The translations under genes were made by a program, and so were the position numbers. Below are positions 1 to 8,219 of a DNA stretch of 64,000 nucleotides, piece by piece. The stretch covers positions 21,678 through 85,677 of the forward strand of contig CACYSI010000004.1 of NCBI GenBank assembly GCA_902776975.1. The letters run 5' to 3'. Source of the stretch: an uncultured Ruminococcus sp. GTDB lineage: Bacteria > Bacillota > Clostridia > Oscillospirales > Acutalibacteraceae. The notes under the pieces were generated by a model that saw only the letters and a list, made by a program, of their open reading frames with translations, was not told the DNA's origin and did not search any database. Each line of letters opens with the position of its first letter. Within the stretch, counting starts at the first letter, position 1.

Positions 1-431
1 TACGGAGTACAAAAGCCGATATGAGCCAGCAGAACCGTCCAGAAGCCCATCTCAAAGCCCATCATAACGCCCGCGAAGGTGAACAGGAGCATCAGAGATA
101 CGCCCGTAACGATCTCGGGGTTGATGATCGGGATGTTGGAAACGTTCTGGATAGCGGTGCGCACACCGCCCTTGAAGTTGTATATACCGATAGCCGCAGC
201 TGTACCGAGGACGGTCGCGATAAGCGACGCGAGCACCGCGATGATCAGGGTGTTCTTAAGACTGCCCATGATCTGAGCGTCGTTGAACAGCGCCGTATAC
301 CACTTTAAGGTAAAGCCCTTCCATACAGAGGTCTTGCCGTCATTGAACGAGTAGGCTATGAGGTAGAATATCGGCAGATACAGAAACGCCATGATGATGC
401 CCAAATAAATCTTTTGACCTATCTTTTTCAT
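1..431 (-). CDS. potC: Polyamine ABC transporter permease PotC (partial)
   Basis: This is the second membrane permease of a spermidine/putrescine importer; only the first ~143 residues lie in the window and the gene runs off the left edge. The start is the ATG at 431, whose first base overlaps the last base of the potB stop (TGATG), so translation is probably coupled. The N-terminus begins [11 protein letters not shown], followed by a hydrophobic helix and the motif IAYSFNDGK, both typical of PotC-type inner-membrane components. It follows potA and potB in the same minus-strand operon; a potD binding-protein gene would be expected further left but cannot be seen. Confidence 0.9.
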   Translation of the reverse strand, partial: MKKIGQKIYLGIIMAFLYLPIFYLIAYSFNDGKTSVWKGFTLKWYTALFNDAQIMGSLKNTLIIAVLASLIATVLGTAAAIGIYNFKGGVRTAIQNVSNIPIINPEIVTGVSLMLLFTFAGVMMGFEMGFWTVLLAHIGFCTP

Positions 432-1219
432 CAGTTGACCGCCTCCTTATCTCCGAATCTGTTCATGAATACAAGGAAGCCGAGTATGACGACCAAAAGC
501 ACCACCGCTATAGCGGAGCCCGTGTTGTGGTCGCTCTGGAATACTCTCTCTATAACGTCACCTATCATGAACTGGGTGCCGCCTAAATACTGAGCGACAA
601 GGAAGGTAGACGCTGTAGGTACAAAAACCATCGTGACGCCCGAGATGATACCGGGCACGCTGAGCGGGAAAATGACCTTGCGGAACACATACGCGCCGTT
701 GCAGCCTAAGTCCTGAGCCGCTTCGATGAGCGAGTTGTCGATCTTGCTCATGACCGTATGCAGAGGCAGTATCATAAAGGGCAAAAACTCATAAACCATG
801 CCTACTATTACCGCGCCCGAGTTACCGATAAGGGTAACGTCTATGCCGAACAGGTTGAGCAGCATATCGAGCGGACCGTAGTTCTGCAGGATGAGTACCC
901 ACGCGTAGATACGCAGCAGAAAGTTCATCCACATCGGCACCATGAGGAACATGATTATCATCTTCTGAGCTCTCTCGGAGCACCGCGAGATGCTGTAAGC
1001 GAGCGGATAACCGAGCAAAAGACAGATCAGAGTAGATATGAGCGCTATGAACAGTGAGTACAGGAACACCTCGCTGTATACAGAGGCGTTGCTGAACGCC
1101 TCAAGCGAGAAGTGACCCTGCTTGTCGGTGAACGCGTAGTACACCACCATAATAAGAGGCACGATGGTGAACACGAGCATCCAGCCGAGATACGGGATAG
1201 CGGGGCGTTTACTTTTCAT
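431..1219 (-). CDS. potB: Polyamine ABC transporter permease PotB
   Basis: A 262-residue integral membrane permease that pairs with PotC to form the channel of a spermidine/putrescine importer. It has about six hydrophobic segments and the EAA-type cytoplasmic loop near residues 170-190 ([17 protein letters not shown]), where the ATPase PotA docks. The length is normal for the family. Its start overlaps the end of potA by 11 bases and its stop overlaps the potC start by 1 base, indicating a tightly coupled operon. Related permeases for putrescine (PotH) look similar, so the exact polyamine is not proven. Confidence 0.9.
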   Translation of the reverse strand: MKSKRPAIPYLGWMLVFTIVPLIMVVYYAFTDKQGHFSLEAFSNASVYSEVFLYSLFIALISTLICLLLGYPLAYSISRCSERAQKMIIMFLMVPMWMNFLLRIYAWVLILQNYGPLDMLLNLFGIDVTLIGNSGAVIVGMVYEFLPFMILPLHTVMSKIDNSLIEAAQDLGCNGAYVFRKVIFPLSVPGIISGVTMVFVPTASTFLVAQYLGGTQFMIGDVIERVFQSDHNTGSAIAVVLLVVILGFLVFMNRFGDKEAVN

Positions 1220-2615
1220 CGGCTGTTACCTCGCTGATCTCAGCCTTGCTGAAATCAAAGCAGATCGGTACATAAGTAGCTACCTGCTCATCGGTATCGC
1301 TCTGCATGATCCACTTGCGCTCATCGCTCTCGAGTATGATCTCGTTATGCTCGCCCTTCCAGATGACAGACTCGATATAAACCTCGTCGAGCTGACCTAC
1401 GCCGTCGCCGGCTATATAAAGGGCGTCGGGCGGCAGGCTGATCTTCAGCTCGGTATCTTCTTCGTAGAAGGTATCGGGAATAGTGATCTCGCTGCCCTCG
1501 AGCAATATAGTAGTAGTGTTATTTTCTTTATCAGAATAATAAACCTTTGTTATTATATCATTTGTGGGATTGAGGAACATTTTTTCCATGATATGGATGT
1601 TGAACGGATCAACACGCATACCGATCCTGTCGCCCACCTTCTGTGCCTCTGTGGAATGTATGAGCCACTGACAGTTGTTGCACATGACGGATATCTCAAA
1701 GTGAACGCCCTTGAAGACGACGTCCTCAACCACACCGTTTAGCTTAGCCTTATCGGGCGGTACCACCTCGACGTCCTCGGGGCGGATGACTACGTCTACG
1801 GGCTTGTTCTTTCCGAAGCCCTTGTCCACGCAGTCGAGCTCAACGCCGAGCAGCCTTACCTTGCAATCCTCGAGCATAACGCCGTTGATGATATTAGCCT
1901 CGCCTATGAAGTCTGCGACAAAGGCGTTAGCCGGCTCGTTGTATATATCCTCGGGAGTGCCTACCTGAGCGATGACGCCGTTGTTCATGACACAGACACG
2001 GTCGCTCATGGTCAGAGCCTCCTCCTGATCGTGAGTTACATAGACAAAAGTCTTTTGGGTCTTCTGTTGAAGCTGCTTGAGCTCGATCTGCATATCCTTT
2101 CTCAGCTTCAAGTCGAGCGCTCCGAGAGGCTCGTCGAGCAGTACTACCTTAGGGTCGCATACCAGAGCTCGCGCTATGGCTACACGCTGCTGCTGACCGC
2201 CTGAGAGCGAACTTACAGGCCGCTTCTCATAGCCTTTGAGGTCAACTACGGCAAGCATACTCTTGACCTTCTGCTCGATTTCGGATTTTGACATTTTCTT
2301 CAGCTTAAGTCCGAAAGCTACGTTATCAAATACATTAAGATGCGGGAACAGCGCGTACTTCTGAAACACGGTGTTGACACTGCGCTTATACGGCGGCAGG
2401 TCGTTTATCTTCTCGCCCTCAAAGTACACATCGCCGCTCTGAGGAGTCTCAAAACCCGCGATTATACGCAGGGTCGTGGTCTTGCCGCAGCCCGAAGGGC
2501 CGAGCAGAGTTATGAACTCCTTGTCGTAAATGTCGAGGCTGATATTATTTAATATCACCTCATTCGAATACTTGAAATTGATATCCCTCAAGGATACTAC
2601 AGAATTTTGCTTCAA
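1209..2615 (-). CDS. potA: Polyamine ABC transporter ATP-binding protein PotA, with long C-terminal extension
   Basis: Cytoplasmic ATPase that powers polyamine import. The nucleotide-binding domain fills residues 1-240: Walker A GPSGCGKT near residue 39, signature LSGGQQQR, Walker [11 protein letters not shown] and the switch-histidine motif VYVTHD. A TOBE domain follows at about 275-345. At 468 residues it is roughly 100 longer than a usual PotA (E. coli about 378); the extra C-terminal part is acidic, beta-rich and could be a second TOBE-like or ligand-sensing module. The start is TTG at 2615, chosen because AAGGAGG sits 8 bases upstream. First gene of the pot operon, with a consensus promoter about 90 bases upstream. 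Confidence 0.92.
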   Translation of the reverse strand: MKQNSVVSLRDINFKYSNEVILNNISLDIYDKEFITLLGPSGCGKTTTLRIIAGFETPQSGDVYFEGEKINDLPPYKRSVNTVFQKYALFPHLNVFDNVAFGLKLKKMSKSEIEQKVKSMLAVVDLKGYEKRPVSSLSGGQQQRVAIARALVCDPKVVLLDEPLGALDLKLRKDMQIELKQLQQKTQKTFVYVTHDQEEALTMSDRVCVMNNGVIAQVGTPEDIYNEPANAFVADFIGEANIINGVMLEDCKVRLLGVELDCVDKGFGKNKPVDVVIRPEDVEVVPPDKAKLNGVVEDVVFKGVHFEISVMCNNCQWLIHSTEAQKVGDRIGMRVDPFNIHIMEKMFLNPTNDIITKVYYSDKENNTTTILLEGSEITIPDTFYEEDTELKISLPPDALYIAGDGVGQLDEVYIESVIWKGEHNEIILESDERKWIMQSDTDEQVATYVPICFDFSKAEISEVTADEK

Positions 2616-2634
2616 CTATCTAACCTCCTTAGTT

Positions 2635-2652
2635 TAGAGCCGCGCGGCTCTA
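2635..2652. promoter_or_regulatory. 18-bp perfect palindrome in the potA leader
   Basis: The sequence TAGAGCCGCGCGGCTCTA is its own reverse complement. It lies between the predicted transcription start (near 2696) and the potA Shine-Dalgarno (2624-2630). It could be a regulator-binding operator or a leader hairpin; no regulator can be assigned. Confidence 0.4.
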
Positions 2653-2702
2653 CCGCTTTTATGCTTTACCACAATACAACGATATAAAGCATACATCATA
2701 GA

Positions 2703-2731
2703 ATTATATATTCTGACGATTTTTTTGTCAA
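2703..2731 (-). promoter_or_regulatory. Promoter of potABC
   Basis: Read on the minus strand, a perfect -35 TTGACA (2731-2726) and a perfect -10 TATAAT (2708-2703) are separated by 17 bases. This is a housekeeping sigma-A consensus promoter that would start transcription about 80 bases upstream of potA. Confidence 0.8.
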
Positions 2732-2809
2732 TAATAACGCAAGAATTATTATTAAAAAAATAACTAAAATAATGTCCTAAAATTAGCATATATATAGAGT
2801 CATCTTATA

Positions 2810-2837
2810 TTGACATTTTTTGCCGTTAAGATATAAT
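2810..2837 (+). promoter_or_regulatory. Promoter of the surface-polymer cluster
   Basis: -35 TTGACA at 2810-2815 and -10 TATAAT at 2832-2837 with a 16-base spacer, pointing towards the ABC-2 permease gene at 2906. It is divergent from the potA promoter. Confidence 0.75.
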
Positions 2838-2905
2838 ATTAGTATCTATGTGATGATTATAATTAGGTTTGATGACCTGTCTTCGCACAGAAAAGGAGAA
2901 AAGTA

Positions 2906-3799
2906 ATGTTCCAGATATTAAAAGAGCATCAGGGCTTTGGCAAACAAATACTGATGCTCGCCAAAAACGAGCTTATCAAAAAGTATAAAGGCGCGGTCAT
3001 AGGTCCCCTTTGGTCGGTTGTAAAGCCGCTTTTCACCCTGTTTGTATACTGGTTCGCGTTTGAAGTAGGTCTTAAGAGCGCAGGTAACGTCAAGGTGATC
3101 TTCCCCGAGTTAGGCAAGGCGGGCGGTACATTTGAGTACAGCCGTTTTCTGTTCATGCTGATAGGCTTCATACCGTGGTTCTTCATCAACGAGAGCATCG
3201 TACAGGGCGCTAAGTCTATCCGTGAGAACCGTCAGTTCGTCAACAAGGTCAGCTTCCCGGTATCTACCATCATGACCTATACCTCGGTAGCGAGACTGTA
3301 TGTACATGTCTTCCTGACAGTGCTGATGTACATATACATCACCTTTGTCGGCGGCACTATCAAGCTGCCCGGCGCGGAGGCGGTAACCGCGGGCATCACG
3401 CCGAGCATATATAACCTGCAAATATTCTTCTATATGCCGCTGATGTTCATCTTCTTCCTTGTACTGTCATGGTCTACGGCTCCTATGTCGGCATTCTCCC
3501 GCGACTTTGAGAACATGATCGTATCTATCATGTCGGGTATCTTCTGGCTGTCGGGTATCATCTACGACTCCTACCTGCTTGTCGGTAAGGAGCTGCCCGC
3601 GGAATGGATCCGCCACGCAATGCTCCTCAATCCTATCAACTTCTTCGCCAACGGATACCGCAACTGCTTCCTGTATAACCGTTGGTTCTGGGAGTATAAG
3701 ACCGAGCTGTATATCTTCCTGATAGAGCTTGCCGTGATCATAGCTTTGGGCATCTTCAACTACAACCGTCTGCGCAAGAGACTGCCCGACGTACTGTAA
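2906..3799 (+). CDS. ABC-2 type permease for surface polysaccharide/teichoic acid export
   Basis: A 297-residue membrane permease of the TagG/Wzm (ABC-2) class that moves a lipid-linked cell-surface polymer across the membrane. It has an N-terminal amphipathic stretch, then six hydrophobic segments, with the family-typical YKGAVIGPLWSVVKPL near residue 30 and NPINFFANGYRN near residue 245. AAGGAG lies 8 bases before the ATG. The ATPase partner follows 12 bases downstream and the next genes make CDP-ribitol, so the cargo is probably a ribitol-phosphate-containing wall polymer; that is inferred from context, not from this sequence alone. Confidence 0.85.
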   Translation: MFQILKEHQGFGKQILMLAKNELIKKYKGAVIGPLWSVVKPLFTLFVYWFAFEVGLKSAGNVKVIFPELGKAGGTFEYSRFLFMLIGFIPWFFINESIVQGAKSIRENRQFVNKVSFPVSTIMTYTSVARLYVHVFLTVLMYIYITFVGGTIKLPGAEAVTAGITPSIYNLQIFFYMPLMFIFFLVLSWSTAPMSAFSRDFENMIVSIMSGIFWLSGIIYDSYLLVGKELPAEWIRHAMLLNPINFFANGYRNCFLYNRWFWEYKTELYIFLIELAVIIALGIFNYNRLRKRLPDVL

Positions 3800-3811
3800 G
3801 GAGGCGGCATA

Positions 3812-4615
3812 ATGGCACAGGAAGTAATAATATCCTTTAAGAACGTATCTAAAGAATATACACTGTATAAAAACGATCAGGAGCGCTTCAGAGCTCTGTT
3901 CATAAAACCGCGTCACGCTAAGATAAACAAGGCTCTCAAGGGCGTCAGCTTCGACGTACACCGCGGCGAGAGCATAGGTATCATCGGCGATAACGGCGCG
4001 GGCAAATCCACCATACTAAAGATGATCACCGGAGTAGCCTTCCCCAGCGAGGGCGAGGTACAGGTGAACGGCAAGGTCGCGGCTCTTCTCGAGCTGACCG
4101 CGGGCTTCTCTACCGAGATGACAGGCAGAGAGAACATCTACCTCAAGGGCTATATACTCGGCTTGAAGGACGCTTACATCAAAGAGATCGAAGAGCGTAT
4201 CATCGACTTCGCTCAGCTCGGCGACTACATTGATCAGCCTGTCCGCACATACTCCAGCGGTATGAAAATGCGTCTCGGCTTTGCTATCAACGTCAACATC
4301 GACCCCGATATCCTCGTAGTAGATGAGGCTCTGTCGGTAGGTGACGCGAGCTTCAAGCGCAAGTGTAAGGACAAGATCAACGATATCATACAGTCGGGCA
4401 CAACAGTATTGTATGTAAGCCATAATCCCGAGTCCGTTACAGAGATATGCAAGAGAGCCCTGTATCTTAAGAAGGGCGAGCTGATGTATGACGGCGATGT
4501 AAAAGAAGCATATGCCATGTACACCAAGGTCAAAGAAGAAGAAAAGGCAAAGAAAGCCGCGGAAGCAAAAAAGAAAAAAGAAGCCGCCGCTAAAAAGGCA
4601 GTTGAAAAGAAATAA
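3812..4615 (+). CDS. ABC transporter ATP-binding protein, TagH/Wzt type
   Basis: 267-residue ATPase partner of the upstream permease. The polysaccharide-exporter hallmarks are present: FKNVSKEYTLY at the N-terminus, Walker A GDNGAGKST near residue 55, the insertion typical of this subfamily (TEMTGRENIYLKG), signature RTYSSGMKMRLGFA, Walker B ILVVDEALSVGD and the switch histidine in YVSHN. Unlike long Wzt or TagH proteins there is no C-terminal substrate-binding domain; instead the last ~30 residues are a Lys/Ala/Glu-rich helix. The start ATG follows AAGGAGG. Translation is likely coupled to the permease gene. Confidence 0.87.
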   Translation: MAQEVIISFKNVSKEYTLYKNDQERFRALFIKPRHAKINKALKGVSFDVHRGESIGIIGDNGAGKSTILKMITGVAFPSEGEVQVNGKVAALLELTAGFSTEMTGRENIYLKGYILGLKDAYIKEIEERIIDFAQLGDYIDQPVRTYSSGMKMRLGFAINVNIDPDILVVDEALSVGDASFKRKCKDKINDIIQSGTTVLYVSHNPESVTEICKRALYLKKGELMYDGDVKEAYAMYTKVKEEEKAKKAAEAKKKKEAAAKKAVEKK

Positions 4616-4625
4616 GAGTCAGAAT

Positions 4626-4647
4626 AGCCTTTCCGTACGGGAAGGCT
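4626..4647 (+). other. Intercistronic hairpin
   Basis: Inverted repeat AGCCTTTCC-gtac-GGGAAGGCT between the exporter ATPase gene and the LicD gene. There is no T-run after it, so it is more likely an RNA-processing or stability hairpin than a terminator. Confidence 0.45.
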
Positions 4648-4679
4648 GTCGGCTTATATGATCGATAAACGAGGCAAAA

Positions 4680-6401
4680 ATGACACAGAGCGTTATCAAA
4701 AACGAGATATACATGAGCGCCCGATATATCAGACAAAAAGCGCTCATGCATGACGGAATATGCATAGTGGGCTCAGACAAGGTTGCCGGATACCTTAAGG
4801 CTGTGACCGATCAGCTCGGATGTACAGCTCAGCTGTATGATAAGATCGGTGATGTAAGCGGCGATTTTTCACATTTGTGGTATGTTATCGACGCCGATAA
4901 CTACAGCGCCGACGATCTCAGAGCGGCAGCAGATATATGTGAACAGCGCAGAGCTAAGCTCGTATGCGCGGTGCTGCTCTCTCATATCAGACCTAACAAC
5001 GTGATAAGCAGATACGCCGAGATGGAGCTGCTGACCGTTATGGACGATACCTTGGGCGAAATCAGAAAAATACTCAGCAACCGAGAAAATGTCTGTGCAA
5101 TATTCTTTGACAGAATTATAGGAGCTGAGTTCGACAGTCTCAGCCTCTCCCCCATAGCCAAAGAAGCGCAGGATGATCTGACCGTTACCGTCAGCGGAGA
5201 TATGGCTGAGACCTACACCTCCGCCCTGTATATCCCCGACGCTATAGACGCTGTATTTACCGTCAGCAAGCTCGGCAAGAGCGGCAACGTCTACAACGCC
5301 TCCTCATATTATCTGAGCGAGTTTCAGCTCAGAAGCGAGATATACGGGATGCTCGCCCGACACGGAGTAAAGCTGAATATGATTGAGGGCGAGAACAAGA
5401 CCTCATACGCAGCGCTCAGCGCGGGCAAGCTAAGCTCGCTCGGGTTTGAGGACGTATGCGGCTTCAGCGATATGCTGCGATATACCATGCTGCATCACCT
5501 CGAGCGCTTCAGCATCCAAACGGACAACATCCGCGACGGCTACAGCGGCAAGTTAGGCATACTCAGAGAGATCGAAAAAGAAATGCTGCGCGAGATAGAC
5601 CGCATCTGCCGCAAGCACGATATCAAATACTTCATCTGCTACGGCACAATGCTCGGCGCCGTCAGACACGGAGGTTTCATCCCCTGGGACGATGATGTGG
5701 ATGTGGAGATGCTAAGGAGCGAGTTTGAAAAGTTCCGTCAAATTGCTCCTAAAGAATTAAACGAACGCTTCAGCTATGAAAGCCATGTAAACGGCAACGG
5801 ATACCACTACTTCTTTGACCGTATCACGGCAAAGGATACCTACTTCGCCTCAAAATACTCGGACAGCTACGAAATGCCCAAGGGTATCTCCATAGACATC
5901 TTTGTCGCGGACAACGTGCCCGCCGACCCCAAGGCGGCGTACCGCTTCTGGAAGAAACTCATGCGAAAGCGTATGATAATGAACGTTCGCTGGAAAAACA
6001 CAGCCCGCAAAGACAAGGCGTATCTGCTCAGCAAGCTGCTGCTGCCGATACTCAGACTGCGCTCTATGGACAGCTACTCACGATCATATGAGAAAGCCGT
6101 ACGCAAATACGAGAACAAGGATACGGGCTGGGTAATGCCCGCTTCATCCGATCACAAATACCGCGGCACCTTCCCCACAGAGACCTTCAGCGAGGTCATC
6201 CCCTATCGCTTCGAGGATGTAGATACCTTCATACCTGTCGGATATGACGACTTTCTAAAGGCGTGGTACACCGACAACTATATGGATATGCTCCCGCTGT
6301 GCGAGCAAAATCCCTTCCACGACTACTATCGTCTTGACTTAGGCAGTAACATAGATCCCGAAAGCGATATACACTTCGATTACTCGGGAGAGCTGAAATA
6401 A
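4680..6401 (+). CDS. LicD-family phosphotransferase fused to a degenerate SDR/epimerase-like domain
   Basis: 573-residue cytosolic protein with two parts. Residues ~293-560 are a LicD nucleotidyltransferase-fold domain: conserved YGTMLGAVRHGGF followed by PWDDDVDV (335-342), the metal-binding acidic motif. LicD enzymes move a phospho-alcohol (phosphocholine, or ribitol phosphate in the fukutin/FKRP branch) onto glycans. Residues ~20-265 resemble an extended short-chain dehydrogenase (NDP-sugar epimerase) C-terminal half: a FFDRIIGAE stretch, YIPDAIDAVF, GKSGNVYNASSYY and KLSSLGFE. The glycine-rich NAD motif and the YxxxK pair are not intact (RYAEMELL at 111-118), so the first half is probably inactive. 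No LicC-type gene is nearby but tarI and tarJ follow, pointing to CDP-ribitol as donor. Confidence 0.85.
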   Translation: MTQSVIKNEIYMSARYIRQKALMHDGICIVGSDKVAGYLKAVTDQLGCTAQLYDKIGDVSGDFSHLWYVIDADNYSADDLRAAADICEQRRAKLVCAVLLSHIRPNNVISRYAEMELLTVMDDTLGEIRKILSNRENVCAIFFDRIIGAEFDSLSLSPIAKEAQDDLTVTVSGDMAETYTSALYIPDAIDAVFTVSKLGKSGNVYNASSYYLSEFQLRSEIYGMLARHGVKLNMIEGENKTSYAALSAGKLSSLGFEDVCGFSDMLRYTMLHHLERFSIQTDNIRDGYSGKLGILREIEKEMLREIDRICRKHDIKYFICYGTMLGAVRHGGFIPWDDDVDVEMLRSEFEKFRQIAPKELNERFSYESHVNGNGYHYFFDRITAKDTYFASKYSDSYEMPKGISIDIFVADNVPADPKAAYRFWKKLMRKRMIMNVRWKNTARKDKAYLLSKLLLPILRLRSMDSYSRSYEKAVRKYENKDTGWVMPASSDHKYRGTFPTETFSEVIPYRFEDVDTFIPVGYDDFLKAWYTDNYMDMLPLCEQNPFHDYYRLDLGSNIDPESDIHFDYSGELK

Positions 6402-6438
6402 AACCTTTCTACAGATATCATAAAAGGACGTGAAACAC

Positions 6439-7149
6439 ATGATTTTTGCAGTGATATTAGCCGGCGGCACAGGCTCGCGCATGGGCTCCGCAGATATGCC
6501 CAAGCAATTTTTAGAGATCAAGGGCAAGCCTATACTCAATCATACAGTCGAGAAATTTCTGCCGAATCCCGCCTTTGAGAAGATCATCATCCTCTCGCCG
6601 AAGGCATGGATAGGTCACACAAAAGAGATCATCCGCAAATATACGGGCAGCAGCGACAGGATAGCGATCATCGAGGGCGGCAAGACCCGCAACGAGACCA
6701 TAATGAACGCCATCGCTTATATCGACCGCGAGTATACCCTCGACGACGATACCGTCATAGTCACACATGACAGCGTACGCCCCTTCGTCACCCACCGCAT
6801 CATAGAGGAGAACATCAAAGCTGCCGAGAAATACGGCGCCTGCGATACCGTAGTGCCCGCGACAGACACCATCGTCGAAGGCGACGGTCAGCAGATAAGC
6901 AGTATCCCGGACCGCAGCAGGATGTATCAGGGACAGACCCCGCAGAGCTTCAAGGCTAAGCTGCTCAGAGATACCTATATGAGTCTGAGCGAGGACGAAA
7001 AAGCGATACTGACAGACGCCGCCAAGATCCTTGTGATCAAGGGCATGGACGTCAAGCTCGTCCGCGGTGAGACATACAACATAAAGATAACCTATCCCTA
7101 TGATCTCAGGATAGCCCGCTCACTGTTAGAGGATGAGGATATAAAATGA
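6439..7149 (+). CDS. tarI: Ribitol-5-phosphate cytidylyltransferase TarI
   Basis: 236-residue enzyme of the IspD/TarI family that joins CTP and D-ribitol-5-phosphate to give CDP-ribitol. It has the nucleotide-binding signature LAGGTGSRMG at the N-terminus, MPKQFLEIKGKPI, VTHDSVRPFVTHRIIEEN, MYQGQTPQSF and VKLVRGETYNIKITYPYDL; the HTVEKFL, EGGxxRNETIMN and MYQGQTPQSF segments are those I associate with TarI rather than IspD, and tarJ follows. The ATG at 6439 is preferred over the in-frame GTG at 6430 because the AGGA at 6425-6428 is 10 bases from the ATG but only 1 base from the GTG. It overlaps tarJ by 4 bases (ATGA). Confidence 0.9.
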   Translation: MIFAVILAGGTGSRMGSADMPKQFLEIKGKPILNHTVEKFLPNPAFEKIIILSPKAWIGHTKEIIRKYTGSSDRIAIIEGGKTRNETIMNAIAYIDREYTLDDDTVIVTHDSVRPFVTHRIIEENIKAAEKYGACDTVVPATDTIVEGDGQQISSIPDRSRMYQGQTPQSFKAKLLRDTYMSLSEDEKAILTDAAKILVIKGMDVKLVRGETYNIKITYPYDLRIARSLLEDEDIK

Positions 7150-8168
7150 TCAATACGGTATACAGACTTTGCTATCCGCGGCGTTTTGAAATAGCCTTTG
7201 AGGATATAGACATCAGCTCGGGCGTGATAGTGCGTCCGACCCATCTGTCTATATGCAACGCCGATCAGCGCTATTATCAGGGTACTCGCGACATCAAAGT
7301 GCTTAAAGAAAAACTGCCTATGGCTCTCATACATGAGGGAATAGGACAGGTCATATTTGACAACAGCGGCTCTTTCAAGCCCGGGGATAAGGTGGTCATG
7401 GTACCCAACATCCCTTGCGAGAGCGATGACTATATAGCCGAGAACTATCTGCGCTCGAGCAAATTCTGCGGCAGCTCCGCGGACGGCTTCATGCAGGAGT
7501 ACTACGCTATAGAGCCGGAGAGACTGGTCAAGCTGCCCGAGGGCATCGACCCGGATGTAGCGGCTTTCACCGAGCTTGTATCGGTGAGCGTTCACGCGAT
7601 AAGCCGCTTTAAGGCTATAGCCCACAACCGCAGAGAGCGCGTAGGAGTATGGGGCGACGGCAACCTTGCGTATATCACCTCTCTCCTGCTCAAAAAGATG
7701 CTGCCAAATTCAAAAATATATGTCTTTGGTATAAACAGAGAGAAGCTCAGCGACTTCTCGTTTGCCGACGGAACATATCTTACTACCGAGATACCGACGG
7801 AGCTCACGCTCGATCACGCCTTTGAGTGCGTGGGCGGCAACGGCTCGCCCGTAGCCATAGAGCAGATAATCGGAGTCATCCGTCCCGAGGGCACTATATC
7901 CATACTCGGCGTGAGCGAATATCCCGTAGCCGTGAATACCCGCATGATACTCGAGAAGGGACTCAGGCTCTTCGGCACCAGCCGCTCGGGCAAGACGGAC
8001 TTCAAAAAGACCGTCGAGCTGTACAGAGAGTACCCGGAGATACCGATATATCTTAGCAGACTGGTCGGCAACACCGTAGAGGTCAACAGCTTTGCCGATA
8101 TCAAAGCGGCGTTCGAGACCGATATCAAAAAGTCATTCGGCAAAACTATCCTTCACTGGAATTTATAA
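7146..8168 (+). CDS. tarJ: Ribulose-5-phosphate reductase TarJ
   Basis: 340-residue medium-chain dehydrogenase that reduces D-ribulose-5-phosphate to D-ribitol-5-phosphate with NADPH, the step before TarI. Near the N-terminus PTHLSICNADQRYYQG and LIHEGIGQVI match the zinc-site region of the family (Cys38 and the His-Glu pair), then GDKVVMVPNIPC and KFCGSSADGFMQEY; the cofactor-binding half contains VGVWGDGNLAYIT. The start overlaps the tarI stop (ATGA), so the pair is co-translated. With no polymerase in view, the product pathway beyond CDP-ribitol is inferred from the LicD gene and exporter upstream. Confidence 0.88.
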   Translation: MINTVYRLCYPRRFEIAFEDIDISSGVIVRPTHLSICNADQRYYQGTRDIKVLKEKLPMALIHEGIGQVIFDNSGSFKPGDKVVMVPNIPCESDDYIAENYLRSSKFCGSSADGFMQEYYAIEPERLVKLPEGIDPDVAAFTELVSVSVHAISRFKAIAHNRRERVGVWGDGNLAYITSLLLKKMLPNSKIYVFGINREKLSDFSFADGTYLTTEIPTELTLDHAFECVGGNGSPVAIEQIIGVIRPEGTISILGVSEYPVAVNTRMILEKGLRLFGTSRSGKTDFKKTVELYREYPEIPIYLSRLVGNTVEVNSFADIKAAFETDIKKSFGKTILHWNL

Positions 8169-8219
8169 TCATTCACCGGAATATATAAATAATTCATAAG
8201 ACCCTAGGAGTGAATTATA

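Noticed and set aside
6439-7149. IspD (isoprenoid pathway) as the identity of the cytidylyltransferase
   Set aside because: The internal motifs and the overlapping tarJ gene match the ribitol-phosphate enzyme TarI; no isoprenoid genes are nearby.
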